Positions 1-13,880 are shown, counted from the stretch's first letter. The stretch is DNA of 64,000 nt from Viscum album (GCA_963277665.1 OY728119.1:314670206-314734205); one strand, 5' to 3'. The notes: generated by a model not told the origin, from the sequence alone. Numbers and translations: made by a program.

Positions 1-795
1 TGAGTGTATTCACATTTTTGGAATGTGACAACCAAGAGATACATTGTGATATATGTGGGATCAATGATACACTAATTTTATGACATTATTTCAAAAAATT
101 TCGATTTTCATATTTTTAAGGGTTATAAGGATAACCATTTATGGAATGATTATGTTATACTTTAGATGAAGTTTGTCAGATTAAAGTATTATCTAACCAC
201 ATTAGGATTTATGAATATTGGAAAAACTGTTTCGTCAAATTTTTGTTAATGATAAATGATGACATATGTGATGTCATATCAGGGAAATCATGATGTATTA
301 GTTCTTTAAGAATGAAGAACTAACCTTTTTATAGAAAGAGGTGAAGTGGATTGATGAACAACAAATGGTTGGGTTTCCAGAATCATGGAATTATATATAT
401 TCAAGAAATTTATTCAACCTTATGAAAAAGATATAGAAATAAAATGTTGTCCAAGTAAATTAATTTTTGTTGAATAGATAGCCTTTTAAATCATAATTGA
501 TTTATTTCTTTTAGGCCCTTATAATTCCATTTATCATTCCCTTTTTTGGTGATTTTTGACCTGAATGACTCCATACAAATATTTATTCTTTTCTTATATA
601 TCCAATATTCACTCCCAACCTATGTTCTCATATATAGACACCAAGTTATGAGTTACTTTGGGTAGCCATTACAGTTCCAACATTATATTTTTAAATAATT
701 TTTTATAATTTTTTATGATGTGGCTTTATAGGAAAGGAAATCTCAATTATTAAACCATTAATAACCAAAATGACTTTTGAGTGTTATATTCATTT
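1..795 (+). other. 3' end of internal region of gypsy-like element D
   Basis: This stretch lies directly upstream of a polypurine tract and a long LTR, so by position it is the last part of an LTR element's internal region, after integrase. I could not recognise any integrase or chromodomain motif in three forward frames; stops are frequent. The rest of the element lies before the window. Confidence 0.45.
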
Positions 796-810
796 TAAGG
801 GGGGGTAGAA
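796..810 (+). other. Polypurine tract of element D
   Basis: TAAGGGGGGGTAGAA is an almost pure purine run that ends exactly where an LTR-like terminus, TGCTACACCCTGAG, begins. This is the usual plus-strand priming site next to a 3' LTR. Confidence 0.75.
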
Positions 811-2665
811 TGCTACACCCTGAGTTTTTATGGACATTTTCCCTCTCTATGGAAATAATTTTCATTAGTTAATTTAATTTAATTAATTCAAATGTTCTTT
901 TCACATAGAACTTAATTGTGGTGTTTTACACAAAACATTATCTTTTCTAACATTACAAACAACACAGTGTTTCTAATTAACATCATCTCATTGGTATAAT
1001 TATTTAAAAAAGGCAGTTATAACCTATAAATTTAAATTTGTAATATAAATAGTAATAAATACATATAAATTTTTTATAAATTTTTTATATAAATAAAACA
1101 TATTGATAATAAAAAAAATAATTTTTTTAATATCATTATAAATTTAAAAATATTATTTTGTCAAGTGAACTGAATTTCACATCCTTCATTGAGAAATAAA
1201 TAAAAATAATTTTATAAAATATTATAAAATTAAATTGATAAAATAAAATTCATTTTTTAATTTGAGTTTTTGAAATTATCTTATGGTTAAATATTGTTAT
1301 TTTCTAACAAAGGTCATTTCTGGATGAATTAGGGAAAATACATAATTTTAATTCAAAATTGCGTCTTCAAATAATTTATTTAAATAGTCTAATTATATTT
1401 TTATTTGTTTTTAAATTATAATTAGATAAAATATAAAACATATTATTCAAATTTAGTTCATTTTAACCAATTTCACATTTAAATTGGAAATAAAACTTTA
1501 GCACACTTTTTATCGTTTTTAATTTAAAACATGTAGTTTCGTCCCTTTTACAGGATTAATGATAAATTAATTATGGTCAATTATGAGATTTTAAATTGTA
1601 AAAATGTACTACATATTTGTAATAAGAATAATTTATAATTTATAATAGTTTAAACCTAGATTTTGAACAAATATATTAGTTAATTTAGTTAAAAGTAATA
1701 ATAATAATTAAGGTAAAATTAAGATTAACATGTGATTAAACATTAAATTTAAGGGCCCGAATGACCAACCCACTGGTTGAGAACCCATTTTATGGCATTA
1801 ATTCGTCCATAAAACTTAAATTATTTATTTAGGGTATTATTTTATGTATATATTAAGTAAAAATGTGGTTACACATAACTGAATTTCCAAAATTTCAGGT
1901 CTCTCTCCTCTCTTCCAAATAAAAGGACACCACTTATCCCTTTCTTCACACCTATTAAACAACATAGTTTCGAGTATTTTCTAGCCAGTACCCTCTAAAA
2001 TTTCCTCACCTAACTAATTTAAACCCCCATTTGGGATGAAATAAATCCAAGGAATCCCTTTGGTGGAAATCAAAAGAAGTTACCCAAAGAAGAGATAACA
2101 TCCTTTCTCAAGATCCTTTATCTTATTTTCATTATGCACCCACAACACTCTCATTATTCCTTGATTCTAAAAAAAAATATCCTCAATATACTGAGATTTT
2201 TTCTATGGGGTTGAACTATATATACGCCCAACTCCATTTATTAGGTAATAAATATATTGTTTATGTGTATGGTGAACCACCACCACACAAAATGATGATT
2301 ATTAATTTTTCATTTACCACATTAAATAGTTGAAAAATATGATGTACATGTCGTTTATAAATGATAGATAACATAATTATTATGTCATGATGCTTCTGTA
2401 ATTATTTTACAACACATATCTTTATAATTTTTATTTTTTGTAAATACTATAACATCATTTGTGGATGTGTGGACTACCACTCCTCAAAGCTATTTGATTC
2501 GTTCACACTCTACATATAATTTATCAAATATGTAATTAATGAAAATTTGTTATATACATTATATGATATTTATATTGTAATAATCATATAAAATCATATA
2601 TATACATATATTTTATTTTATTTATTTCTTTAGATAATAAAATAATATGGAAATAACATTCATCT

Positions 2666-2687
2666 GTACGTACGACCTACCATCTCC
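2666..2687 (+). repeat. Conserved GTACGTAC LTR box, single copy
   Basis: GTACGTACGACCTACC followed by ATCTCC. The same box occurs three times, in the same orientation relative to the LTR, in the solo LTR at 47013-51466. It follows the leader-like segment in both LTRs. It keeps three CG dinucleotides across the family in an otherwise CG-poor setting. Confidence 0.7.
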
Positions 2688-4590
2688 ATGATTAGTTTAT
2701 TCCATTTCTAACATATATATTCTAAGGATTATTTCAAAAAAGATATAATAAATATAAATGATATTTATATCATGGTTAAAATTCTATTAATCATTATATA
2801 AGTATGATAACAAATGATTTGAAAAGTTAAGACACATGTGAATGTCTACATGTCCACAAACGAGAGTCAATATATGTGGTAATATAATTTCATATCCCTT
2901 TTAATATCTGTGAGATACATGACATGTTCAAAACTATATTATTTTTTTGGTGTGTATATTTCCCATTAATGTATAATATTACTATATACATAATTATATA
3001 GGTATTTTTAAAATCATTTTATTTTATTTATTTTATTGGTTTTGTTGTAGAAAAGTTAACAAATCAGTAAATTAATTTTTTCTCAATTTCCCTTATATTA
3101 GAAATTTTTTTATACACATATGTTATTTTACAAGGTGTACATAATTCCAACTTACATGTTATATGATTAATATCCTTCTTTCACATGATATTTTTGGCTC
3201 TAAGTAATTTTATTTTCTTACATGGGGTGTATGATTCAAAGTCTCCATGTGGTATGAGTTTATATAAAAAAAACTCATCATGTATCTAGATTGTTTAAGA
3301 AATTTCTTTAAGTGATGAAATATTTGGATCTTTCACTCAAGAACACTCATGGTTTTTCTTACCCTTTTGTTATTTATGTTATATTAATTTAATGGCACCA
3401 TTTTCCACTCTTTGGTATATAAGATGATCAAGAATGTGTTTTTCAGAAAGTCGGATTATACCTCGCTCTTCAATCAAAAATATGTTTTCCTCAAAAGAAT
3501 GTTTTATAAAAGGTTTCAATAAATATTCTACTTTTATCCTATGATCTCTAAAATAAATTTTACACATGTTTTTATTCAAAAAATATAAATTTTTTAAAAT
3601 ACTCCTCTTTCTGTTTTCGAGTCGTGGAACTTTTATAACCATTTTAGTTTGAAAAAAGAATCTTCTCAGTTTATCGATTTACCTACCGTTGTGACTGGCA
3701 CTACCTTAATGATTACATTAAAAGATTATTTTTTTTCTTTTTAAAATAATATTTTTCCATAATATTATTGATATTCATTATTTTAAAAGTATTTTTAAAT
3801 GAAAAAGGTTTTAAAAATTTCTTAGTGGTATTAATGATTCCTTTAAAATTATTCAAATATAATTTTTTAGAAAAAGTAATCCAAAGACAATTTATTTTTA
3901 AAAGGGGTTTTTAATCATTTTCAATCATTCTTTATATTTGTCCAAAATATTTCAAACAAATATTTTTCAAAAAGTTTTCAATATTTATTTATAATATTTT
4001 GAAATAAAATGATTTAAATATTATTCTAAAATCATCCATATATAAGGTTTTCATATTTCTTTTCATGAAAATGGTTTTGAGAATATTTTTTGATTAAAAA
4101 TATTTTTTATACAAGAAATTATAATTTATTGAAGAATTTTTTTTAAAATATATTTCCAAATTATTTTGCATTAAAGATGAAATATATTGATATTAATCAT
4201 TTCTGTATGAGAAATTATCCAAAGGGTTTGTTCATATTCTTTCTTGAATAGTTAATGTTTTGATTAAATTCTTCTTATGACAGCCATTACTCTCCCATGG
4301 ATCATATTCCATTGAACCCTGATTATTTTCACATGTTATGATTTAATGAAATTATTTGGAAACATTTCAATTTTCTATAGGTTATGATGTGGTGAAATTT
4401 TATTGATACCCATTTCATTATATGCATTATAATTTTAAATTTACATATCCCATATGTATTAATGGGTCTTGATATGAGGAATGTTTTGTTATTTTATGGA
4501 GTAAGTTTGTAGTATTTTATTATGTAATGGGTGGGACCAATTTCTTCCTCTAATGAATTAGATAATAATAAGTTGATTATGATGTCTAAG

Positions 4591-4915
4591 GGTACATGGG
4601 TCATGTACCAATCCTTAAAACAAGAAGGTACACATGTTGTAATGAAATCATGTATATAAGAGGGAACAAGAGATGTATCCCTATACCAAAATTAATAAGG
4701 TACACAGGTTCTAGCACAATGATTAATATAAGATTCAACATGGGTTGTAGGAAAATACCATAAATAAAAAGGTGCACGAGTTGTCACAAGATCCTGAAGG
4801 TTAGAGGGGACATGGGTTGTATCCCAAGCTTGAATGTAATCCCAAGCATGAAATTAATAGGGTATATAGGTTATTATCACAATCCCAAAGCTATTACATG
4901 GTTCGTAACCCAATC
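4591..4915 (+). repeat. About 36-bp periodic minisatellite in LTR D
   Basis: Degenerate units begin GGTACAYRGGTTGT and recur at 4591, 4627, 4699, 4771 and 4860, that is at 36, 72, 72 and 89 bp. A weaker half-step copy lies near 4663. The array sits in the downstream part of the LTR, before the CTTACTGAGC box. Confidence 0.65.
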
Positions 4916-5504
4916 CGAACATGTTATAATGGTCTTAGTAGGTTTATTTGACATAATATTTTATATTCTTATGTGTATTCCACAAATCATATGCCTTAAT
5001 CCCTATTTATTATTTCATTCATTATGTTATTCATTTACTTGTGATTCATGAATTTTGAACTACCAAGAATTATTTCAAGATTCCTGATTATGATCATATG
5101 ATATGTAGGGTATGATCTTATAATTTTATAATCACATTATCATAGCCTGATGTTCATTATTATTCTTACTTGTTTTCCAAATCTACCCTTACTGAGCATC
5201 ATACCTCACCCATTTTTATTTTTCCTTTCCTAGGTTTTGAAGATTTATATTTATTATGATGTCTCCAAAATGGTGATAGTTAAAAATAACCTAGGGGGAG
5301 ATAATATTGTACACTTATGTACTTGGTTTTTGTTTCTATATTTCCAATGAAACTAAACTAATATAGTATTTGGGCATGTTTTTGAATAATGCTTTATGTT
5401 TTCAACCAAATTTATGAAATGTTAATGTATGAAAATCAAGGTTCACTATATATCATATGATATGTGATACTTTCATATTGGAATTAATACACGTGAAAAC
5501 AAAT

Positions 5505-5584
5505 ATATATGTATGTAGGTACATATGTATGTCGGTACATATGTATGTAGGTACATATGTATGTAGGTACATATGTATGTACAC
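5505..5584 (+). repeat. 16-bp tandem repeat, about five units
   Basis: Unit ACATATGTATGTAGGT is repeated with almost no variation (one unit has TCGGT instead of TAGGT). The ACATATGT part is a perfect palindrome. The array begins about 55 bp beyond the inferred end of LTR D. Confidence 0.9.
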
Positions 5585-8260
5585 ATTTGTTAAATTTAAT
5601 TTCCATTATTTTTACTATATGAAAAAATTCATTGTTAAGAAAAATTCCTCATTCTTTAAATCATATAGTATATTATCACTACTATAGAATATAAAATATC
5701 ATTTATTAGGAATCATTACATTTGATTCAAATTCCATCACAAAAATATTTAAAACTCCAATCATAAAATCTTCATGACCAATATTGTATAATACCATCCA
5801 TACATTTAGTACATATTCATATTTGTTACTCCATTGAAAAATAATATCTTTTTATAACATCAAATTAGAAATATTTTGAAATAATATATTTTCATGAATC
5901 ATAAATACCATTAATCCTCCCTATTATAAAAACATAAGTTATCAGATCTGAATTATATAATTCATAAAATATGTCATGCCCTCTTAATGTTTACATTTGA
6001 ACTTTAGTTCTTAAAATTTTGTAAACTCCATTCTAAAATATTTAAAACATTAACAAAATCACTCAAAACTATGAAATAACTTGTGTTGATAATAGATGAA
6101 ATACAAATTCAAGTTCCATGTTTGGATTTTTTTCATCATAAAAATCTACGAAATATTCAAAAATATAAATGTTTAAAAAAGTGGAATAAAATAATATAAA
6201 ATCCAACTGACTCAATGATATCATTCTATGGAAAATGATACTCCCAATTTTATAAAATAATCATACAAATTAAGAAATTCTGAAAAATATAAAATTATTT
6301 CAATAATAATTATAATGTAACTTAAATTTTAAAATTGATATTCATAATATTTTTTTATATTTGAATATTTATACTAATTTCTTCAATATAACCTTTATGA
6401 CATAGAATCAAACTATTTTTTGGTAAAAAATTAGTTTATATTAGTTTTATAGATTTCTATTATATTAAAATTAGTCTAAAAGAATATAAAAGAATAATTC
6501 TCAAATAAATCCCATTAGAATCCAAAATCTAATTTTATTATATCTAATGATACTTCTCAAAATATATTATTCTCAAATATGTGAAAAAATCATTCAAGTA
6601 ATGGGAGTTTATCTCCAACACTGGGTTTTAACATTTTTTTTCAAATAAATAATTTTGAAATGATTTTCTCAAAATGATGAAAAAATGATATTTTTTATAC
6701 TATATAATTAATCATTTCCAATGATATGACCATAAAATAACACAAATAAATTCTGACTCATTTTTTCAAATATACATTGCAACTAAAAAATTAAACATAC
6801 TTTCTTAACCCAAATGCTCAATGTCTTTAATGATTAGCTGCACATCATTATATTCTATAATACAGTGTATATTTCTTCTATATAGTACATTATACATTAT
6901 TTTCATCTAAATATACCATACATAATACTCTTTTTCATTACATTGATAAAATGATAAACATTAGAAAATAGTGAGACAAATTTCTCAGTAAGGGAAATAT
7001 CTATCAATAAGCTATATAAAACATATCATTACTTCAAAAACATATAAAGTATGACACCATTATCATTGATCATGGAATTGAAATATAGAATGATAAGCTA
7101 ATGGTCATCAAATCTTAACATTTACTACAATACATAAGTGTGGAATCATTAATAAATTATAATGATGACATAAAATATAAATTTTACAAAAGCATAACAA
7201 TAAAAAATCATGGAATATATCTAGGATTCTCTAAAAAACCATCATAATACATTGTTAAAATCAAACCACATCATGACCATGAATCTATTTTGAACAAATC
7301 TAGCCACATCATGTTTATGAAAACATAGTGATCTCATGACATATATAACATTACCCAATGCATTATAGGGATATATAATTTCAGGTCACCAATCACAATA
7401 TAATATAATAATACGCATTTGTGCTACATGAATGTAATCAAAATTTCATTAAAATCATATCTTTTATAACCAATGAAAGTAAATTGGGGTAAATAAAGTA
7501 TCCTAAGGTATCACATAATGGGTAATCAAAAATTAGATTAGATGATACCAAAAAATTCAACGATCCACATAAAACATATTATAATTGAATATATTATTTT
7601 ATACAATAAATATATTATCCATATAAATTTTTTATTATATATAAATAAACTAAAATGGTAGATAAATAATAAATAATAGTTTCCGTCAATTTTAGGAAAC
7701 TTTTTTAGAAAAATTGATACATATCCATTTCTAAATTATTTTTAGAAATTAAAAAATGTTAAATACTTATTTATAATAATAAAATTTCAAAATAATTTAA
7801 ATTTTAAGAATATTTAAACTAAAAAAATGGAATATGGAGATGAAGTTAATAAATTTAATGTGAGTTGAAAGAAGTGTTTTCATCATTTTTAATTGGTTTA
7901 TGTAACCCAAATCAAGGAATATTAAACTTTACAATTAATATGATAAAAGATAAATATGAGTATTGCAGAATAAATTATATATTTAACCATTAATATATGA
8001 AAAAAATATATATAATAGTAAAAATTATCGAAATGTAATAGATATATTTATATGATAAATTGTCTTTTACAACTCTGTATATTGTGTGGTAGGAATTAAA
8101 CAAATTAAATTATGAGAAGGAAGTGTATATTCAAAAAAATGGAAACAAAATATTAGTTAATGATAAGAAATAATACATTAAAATTGGATGAATATAGTCA
8201 AATATTGAAGTGTATAACTCAATGAATGAAAATTGAAACAATAAATCCATTTCTTTAGAT
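5585..8260. other. AT-rich stretch with no recognisable gene
   Basis: Both strands were read. Only short chance frames occur, with A/T homopolymer runs throughout. No LTR terminus, PBS, PPT or protein motif was recognised. It may be very old transposon sequence. Confidence 0.6.
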
Positions 8261-10885
8261 TGTGTCATGCTCTAAGGTTCTCTAGATCCCGGAAAAATAA
8301 TCTTCATTTTATTATTAATTAAAGTTGATCCCTATTTATATTTATTTTAAAAAATATTTTTCATTTATATTTTTATCCATCTCTTATTCATTTATATATA
8401 ATATTTTACATAGCTCAGTATATATAATCAGTTATGGTGCCTCTTTCAACATTGAATGTTTGTTTTTATAAGTGTGGTAGGTGCATAATGGATTAAAAGT
8501 GGTTTCTAGAATGTTCAGTGAAAACCTGTTGGACTACATCTATGGTCATGGTCATGGTATCCTTTTTATTCCGTAATGTGAAATGTGAAAAGATAAAATG
8601 GCCATTAGGTATGTGTTGTCTTTGGTGTAATGTGATGTGAGTCTTCATATCCACCATGAGAATTGAGACCTCACCATTTCAAGGTGAGTTGAAAAAAAAT
8701 TACTAATCCTCTCAACCTAGTGGCTAATATTTATGTTTTTTATCCTACATGAATCCACAACATTGTACTGTAAAACACTAGAGAATGGTGAAAGTTTTTT
8801 TAGAATTATATGACCCTGAATAAAAACAAGATTTTATGGGTGTATTTACTCAAGTGGAAAGAAACCTTATTGAAGTGGTTTAGTGTATCCTTTGGCTGAT
8901 TTCCCCCTTTCTAAATCGATTATTATCCTCCAGTTGTCTTTACATGCATATAGATTATGTTTAAATAATATATCTTGGGAATTCATCTTTCATCGCATAG
9001 TGTATTTTGGTTTATCCTTTATTCTTGTGATTTCTCCTTCTAAATATAATCTCATGAGAACCAAATATATTCATTTACCAATATCAATTTATAAGGATAT
9101 GTGGGTTCAATTTATATTGAAGAATATTTATCTATCCTTTTTTAAATCCATTGGCATGTTTCTATTATTATGATTATTTACTTTTATTATTATGAAATTG
9201 ATTGTTCTAAGGCCTTAAAAATATTTTGAAATGGAAAAATATTTTAAAATTGATTTTTATTTTAAAAATAGATTTTATTCACATGATATGTTTGATTAAA
9301 TTCATTAAACATGATTTTTAAATGGAAATGGTTTTTTCAAGCATAAATATATACATCATTGTTTATATAACTGTTTTTTAAAATGTTGGCTTGGTTTTAT
9401 TGAAATTTAGTGATGATACATAACACATTGGTATACATTGAGGAATGGGGGAAACTAGACATATAAAAACTTTAGTGTATTAAGATATCAATAAGTGATA
9501 TGCTAATGTCATTAATTTCACATTAGTTATTTCCAGATAAATTATATACATATTTTTTATATGATTATTTTCCCACTTGATATGAATATGTATTAATGAA
9601 AATTGGTTTATCAAGTACTTATGACAGATTGATATATGTTATGTTATATTTACTTCAAAAATAAAATTTTATATTTTTCGAAAACAAAAACAAATGATTA
9701 TTTTGATATTGAAAATTAATTCTTATAAAATATTTCAGAAATTTATATTATATATTGAATAAAAGATACATCTGGACATATATTAGAAATATTACTTGTT
9801 GGTATCCTACTGCTCTTTAGTCTTCAGACCCTACTTGTGAATTTGTGAATTTGTATATTTTTTCATGATATAGGGAAATGGAAGAGGTTCATATATTGGA
9901 CAACTCTATTAGTTTGTGTTTTATTATAGTGGGTTGGGATAATGTTGACTAATGGTCATGTGGAGTTGGTCCCATGGGTTCCTCTTGGTTCTATATTGAT
10001 GGTCTTTGAGTATTTTTTTATTCATTTTTATCCAGTTGTTGGATGTTAACTTTATGATTTTGATTTTTTACATTTGACATATTTTGGATATAGGCTATGG
10101 TACTCTAATTTTTTTATCTCGTCATAGATACATTGAAGGTGAATTCATTCCTATGATTCATTTTATGATACCAATATTTTTTTATCATCCCTTGGTAATC
10201 GGGAACATACATCAGGCCTTTTGGTGGTCCATTTCCAGTAATATTATTGGTTAACCTATGTTTTCCTATCAAAAATTTGTATCATAGTCTTAGGCTACCA
10301 TAAAATCCTTCATTAATTCTATTGTACCAACCTCTTGTGTCTTGTTGTTGCTGATATAAAAGAGATAAGATTTTTGAAACATGAGAGGTAGTATGTTAGT
10401 ATTACTGGATAGATCACCATCATGAAAACCCATGAGTTATTGGGGGATTTCTGATATTGTCTAGTATTATTGTTTATAGTTTTATCCTTTGGGAGTTTAA
10501 TTATTTGACATTAGATTATGATAATGTAATTGGATTTTATTTTATTTTTTTAACCCTATTTTTTATGAAATATTTATTTATTTAGAATAGCATCTATGAA
10601 TTCTAGGGAGGAATCTATAGAGAAAGCACATTAGTAAAATCCATTGGTTGACTTGATTTTGGTGGAAACAAAAGCCTGAATGATCTAGTTCATGAGACAA
10701 GTCACCAATGTTGAACTTTAATGGAACGTTAAGTGTGCTTCATAATTCACTAAATAAGATCCAATAATCCTTCTTGGGGACAAGGAACCAACATAATAAA
10801 AATAATGAATCAAAATATTTAAGTGTATTTTCCACTTATAAAAAAATATTTAAGACTCAAAGGTTGATTTCATCACTTCTTTACT
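8261..10885. other. Sequence upstream of element G; possible LTR and leader
   Basis: By position this should hold the 5' LTR and leader of the gypsy element whose gag starts near 10886. A terminus-like TGTCATGCTCTAAGG near 8265 and a PBS-like TTGGTATCC at 9799-9807 are hints only. I could not pair either with a 3' LTR. The frame at 8883-9173 has no recognisable features. Confidence 0.3.
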
Positions 10886-11480
10886 TTAAGAGATTATAAT
10901 GAAGTGGTGGGAGTCTATTATGGAAGAAAATATTAATGAATATATCACCTTTATTACATCCAATAAATCCTTTAATCAATAGTTCTATCATAAAAAACTA
11001 ATAATGGGGAAAGAACCATAGATTGTTACTATGGAATATGGACATCATTCTATTATGGGAAATGCCCTTAGTTTTCTAAGTTGGTGCACACTATCTCCTA
11101 ATAATTTTTCTGATGACTATATCTTGGTTTTGAGGCTTGAAATGCGTTTTTGGGATGATATTATGTATATGTTGATTCTTATATGCATAAACCCAATAGT
11201 AGAGGTTATAGAAAATTCCACTATGGTTGAGGAAGATATAGCAAGGAAGAGAGGACTCTTTAGAGCATCAGTGATGTAAAGAGTCTAGTATAGTTCATCA
11301 TGTTTGAAAATGAGAATATAGGGTGACTAGTGTTACGGTAGTGGCATGAGGGTATAATAGGAATGATAGATACATTATGTTGTCTAATACTAGTATGTAA
11401 AAAATTACACCTCAAACCTAATTGTAAGGTAGCACCCAGGGAATGTCACACATCTGGGAGAATAGGTCATATTTAGTGTT
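10886..11480 (+). pseudogene. gag: Ty3/gypsy gag remnant of element G
   Basis: Gag capsid packages element RNA. Frame fragments match the Tekay/Del-type capsid layout: a tryptophan pair near 10900 (KWW), then after several stops an open run at 11031-11276 holding a capsid-like segment ending in VVEVI/EEDIARKRG-type residues. Near 11410-11470 there is a degraded cysteine/histidine cluster (NCK..APRECHTSGRIGHI), as in the 'C-x2-C..GEC..C..CG..GHI' region of plant gypsy gag. The order gag, protease, RT and integrase downstream supports the call. The coding capacity is destroyed by stops and shifts. Confidence 0.65.
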
Positions 11481-11779
11481 TCTGTGAGAGATAATCCTAG
11501 TAAAGTAGAGAATGATCAACCTTATCTGTGGGATCAAAATTTATATACGACCCATCAAAATTAGTTGGATCTCAACATCCCACCATGAGTGATACTCATG
11601 TATTGAAGAAAGGGGAGAATGAGGATGAACGCATCTATATAGTGTAGTATTCACTGTAGGTGGCTAAGATTGTAGAGGATACTATGAGAGGTTTGATTCT
11701 TATTTCATCCTCTATGGTTATGGATTTGATTTTTATTGGTTCCAATTATTTCATTTTCTTATTGATTTTATCAGTTTAT

Positions 11780-12010
11780 TAGGTTAGTGGTTGGAGCATA
11801 TGATTTTCTTCATGACTCGTTCCCCACTATTAGTAAATTATTCAGTGTAAAGTTTTAGAAATCCCATTTTATGGGTGAAAATTTTTATCCACGAAACCAT
11901 ATGGTATTTTCTTGTTCTTGATCTTGACATATTTGGTCACATCATCCGGATATATTGGATTATTATATATAAATCCCTAATAGATTATTATCAGCTTTAG
12001 GACCATGCTA
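11780..12010 (+). pseudogene. Ty3/gypsy aspartic protease remnant of element G
   Basis: A degenerate copy of the segment that follows the protease active site in gypsy polyproteins can be read: 'FLVLDLDIFGHIIRIYWI' lines up with the familiar 'vLdm.dFDVILGMDWL' pattern. The DSGA active-site loop itself was not found. It lies between the gag and RT remnants, as expected. Confidence 0.5.
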
Positions 12011-12179
12011 TTTCATCTAATGGAGTTAGTCAGGCCTTTCAAGGTTTGAAGGATCCTAGATTAGGTATCGAATTTACCATTCTTCAGTGTTATAAGATAA
12101 TATAATGCCATTTTTTAGACATCTGTGTTGATATTTTTTATGCATGTCATATAAGCCAACTTCTTATGGCGATGAGTTG

Positions 12180-12905
12180 ATATCTCGATGATTTCTATAT
12201 GATTTACCTAGGTTCACTCCTTAATGGGAAGTTATTTTTAAGTTTCATATATTACTAGTGCTATTTGAATAGATGATGGATCATATTATTTGGATTTTTG
12301 AGGAGTATAAGAAACTAAACTATGTTAAAAATAAGATTAAATATCCCTCATATATTGTTGATGATATTTTTTATCATCTCAAGCGACCTAGGTAATCATT
12401 AAAAATTTCTCTATGATTAGGGTGCCTTCAGTTGAAGTTTTTCGAGAGAGATATTCCTGTAGAATTCTTTAAGAGTAGGTATAGGAATATTATTTGAATC
12501 TTCTCAAGTTTTTTTATCCATACTAGCACTACATTGATAGTCATGTATTTTATGAATCAAATCTTCCATCAGATCATGGATTCATTCATGATTGTTTTAA
12601 GGATGATATATTTATTAATTATATATCATAATGGTATCCTGATGATTATTTTAATATCAACCTTGGAATCATTAAGGAACATCATATACAAGGAAAGGTT
12701 TCCAAATATCAGTTCTAGATTCTGGAAGTTAAATTTCTTTCCCATTTAAATTTTTAGATATGTGTCTCCATTGATCCGAATAATATGTGGGTGGTGATGT
12801 CTTGGGAAAATCCAACATAAATTGAAATCCATAGTTTCTTGGAAATAACTAGGGATTATAGCCGGTTTGTTGGGACTTCTCTGAAATTGAATCTCCTATG
12901 CAAGA
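12180..12905 (+). pseudogene. pol: Ty3/gypsy reverse transcriptase remnant of element G
   Basis: Reverse transcriptase copies element RNA to DNA. Successive landmarks can be read across several frames: EYKKLNYVKNKIKYP (about 12302) as in 'dyReLNkvTiknrYPlP', then IVDDIFYHL, ERDIPVEFFKSRYRN as in 'eeDIpKTAFrTRYGh', and FMNQIFHQ. The catalytic aspartate pair is still present at 12602-12607 in FKDDIFINY. The RT-RNase H connection follows at 12770-12890 (SIDPNN..., SFLEITRDYSRFVG, like 'SFLGLagYYRRFV'). Stops and frameshifts break it at many points. The residue pattern identifies Ty3/gypsy rather than Copia order. Confidence 0.85.
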
Positions 12906-13880
12906 TCTAACATGTATATTATTTGGTATTTTTAGACAGATCATTATCAAAGATATTTTGAGGGTAAAAAATGAGATTTATTCTAGCACTATTCTTGATC
13001 CTTCTAGAGTTTTTCTTGGGATATGATATTTACTATAACACAGTAAGTATTCGTTTCAGTTATGGTCCAATTTAGGGGATATAGATAGTAGCATACAGAT
13101 ATCATCAATTCCACCATTATGAAAATAACTAAAAATATTATTTTTAGTTGGTGTTAGTAATGAATGCACTTAATACTTTTCTCCACTACCTATTTGGGGA
13201 GTGTTTTAAATTGTATTTAGACCATACATTTTAGAAGTATATCATCATATTGAGTTATCTGAACTTGAGAAAAAGGCCTTGGTCAAAGTACTTTAAGAAA
13301 TTTTATTTTTATATTTCATACACCTCAAGAAAAGGAAATGTGGTAATATATTCATTGAGAATGAAATTACCCACTCAGAAAATGATCGAATCAACATAAG
13401 AACAATGTTTGATGGGATTGTTTTCTAAGATTCTCTTAGATGAATATAATGATGACATATAAGTATTCCAAGATTTGATGTGGGATAGATCATCGAGGGA
13501 TGATTTTATTCAATACGTATAAACATATTAGTTGTATTGATATCATTTTTGTATAAATATTTTTGGTGAGGGAACCTCTAGTGAGTTGTCTCGATCTCTC
13601 GATGGGGTTTTTTCTTGTAAAGAAGGATATTAGTTCTTATAAACATTAGATAAAAAATAATAGTTAATTAAAAATGATCTAATTACTCTATAATCCATGG
13701 ATATAATAATATATGTCATGATTTTGTATTTTATTATTGGTGGAAAAGAATGAGATAGTCGAATTAGATTTGTATCTTGAGGCCACACATTTCAGAGAAT
13801 TAGGGTGGAACATTAGAGGCAAACTAGTTTGTTTCTACCCATTCCAATTATATTATGTAAATGGGACAGGATAGCCATAT
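12906..13880 (+). pseudogene. Expected RNase H and integrase N-terminal region of element G
   Basis: This interval lies between clear RT and clear integrase. A few phrases (for example SELEKKALVKVL near 13260) resemble the 'ELE.KALAVV' helix of RNase H, but no catalytic pattern can be followed and the reading frame is lost. The assignment rests mainly on position. Confidence 0.4.

Larger units (their letters stand above)
811..5450 (+). mobile_element. 3' LTR of Ty3/gypsy-like element D (about 4.6 kb)
   Basis: The LTR begins TGCTACACCC right after the polypurine tract. It contains a leader-like pyrimidine-rich segment near 1905-2110, a conserved GTACGTAC-containing box at 2666-2687, a roughly 36-bp periodic minisatellite at 4591-4915 and a 'CTTACTGAGCAT' box near 5190 that is also seen in the LTR of element I (near 38360). 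The right end, CACTATA at about 5450, is an inference (TG..CA with a C-to-T change). Its architecture parallels the solo LTR at 47013-51466, which lies in the opposite orientation. Open frames inside (for example 3379-3642 on minus and 4812-5051) show no family features and are treated as chance. Confidence 0.7.

Noticed and set aside
3379..3642. 87-codon minus-strand frame
   Set aside because: It lies inside LTR D, is rich in K/N/I/L as expected of AT-rich DNA, and shows no domain.
5505..5584. Possible CRISPR-like array
   Set aside because: Units are directly adjacent with no unique spacers, and the genome is that of a plant.
8883..9173. 96-codon + strand frame with hydrophobic stretches
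   Set aside because: Hydrophobic content is what T-rich codons give by chance; no start context, homologous copy or motif supports a membrane protein.
9799..9807. PBS of element G (TTGGTATCC)
   Set aside because: Only seven bases match the tRNA complement, and no LTR end could be paired beside it.
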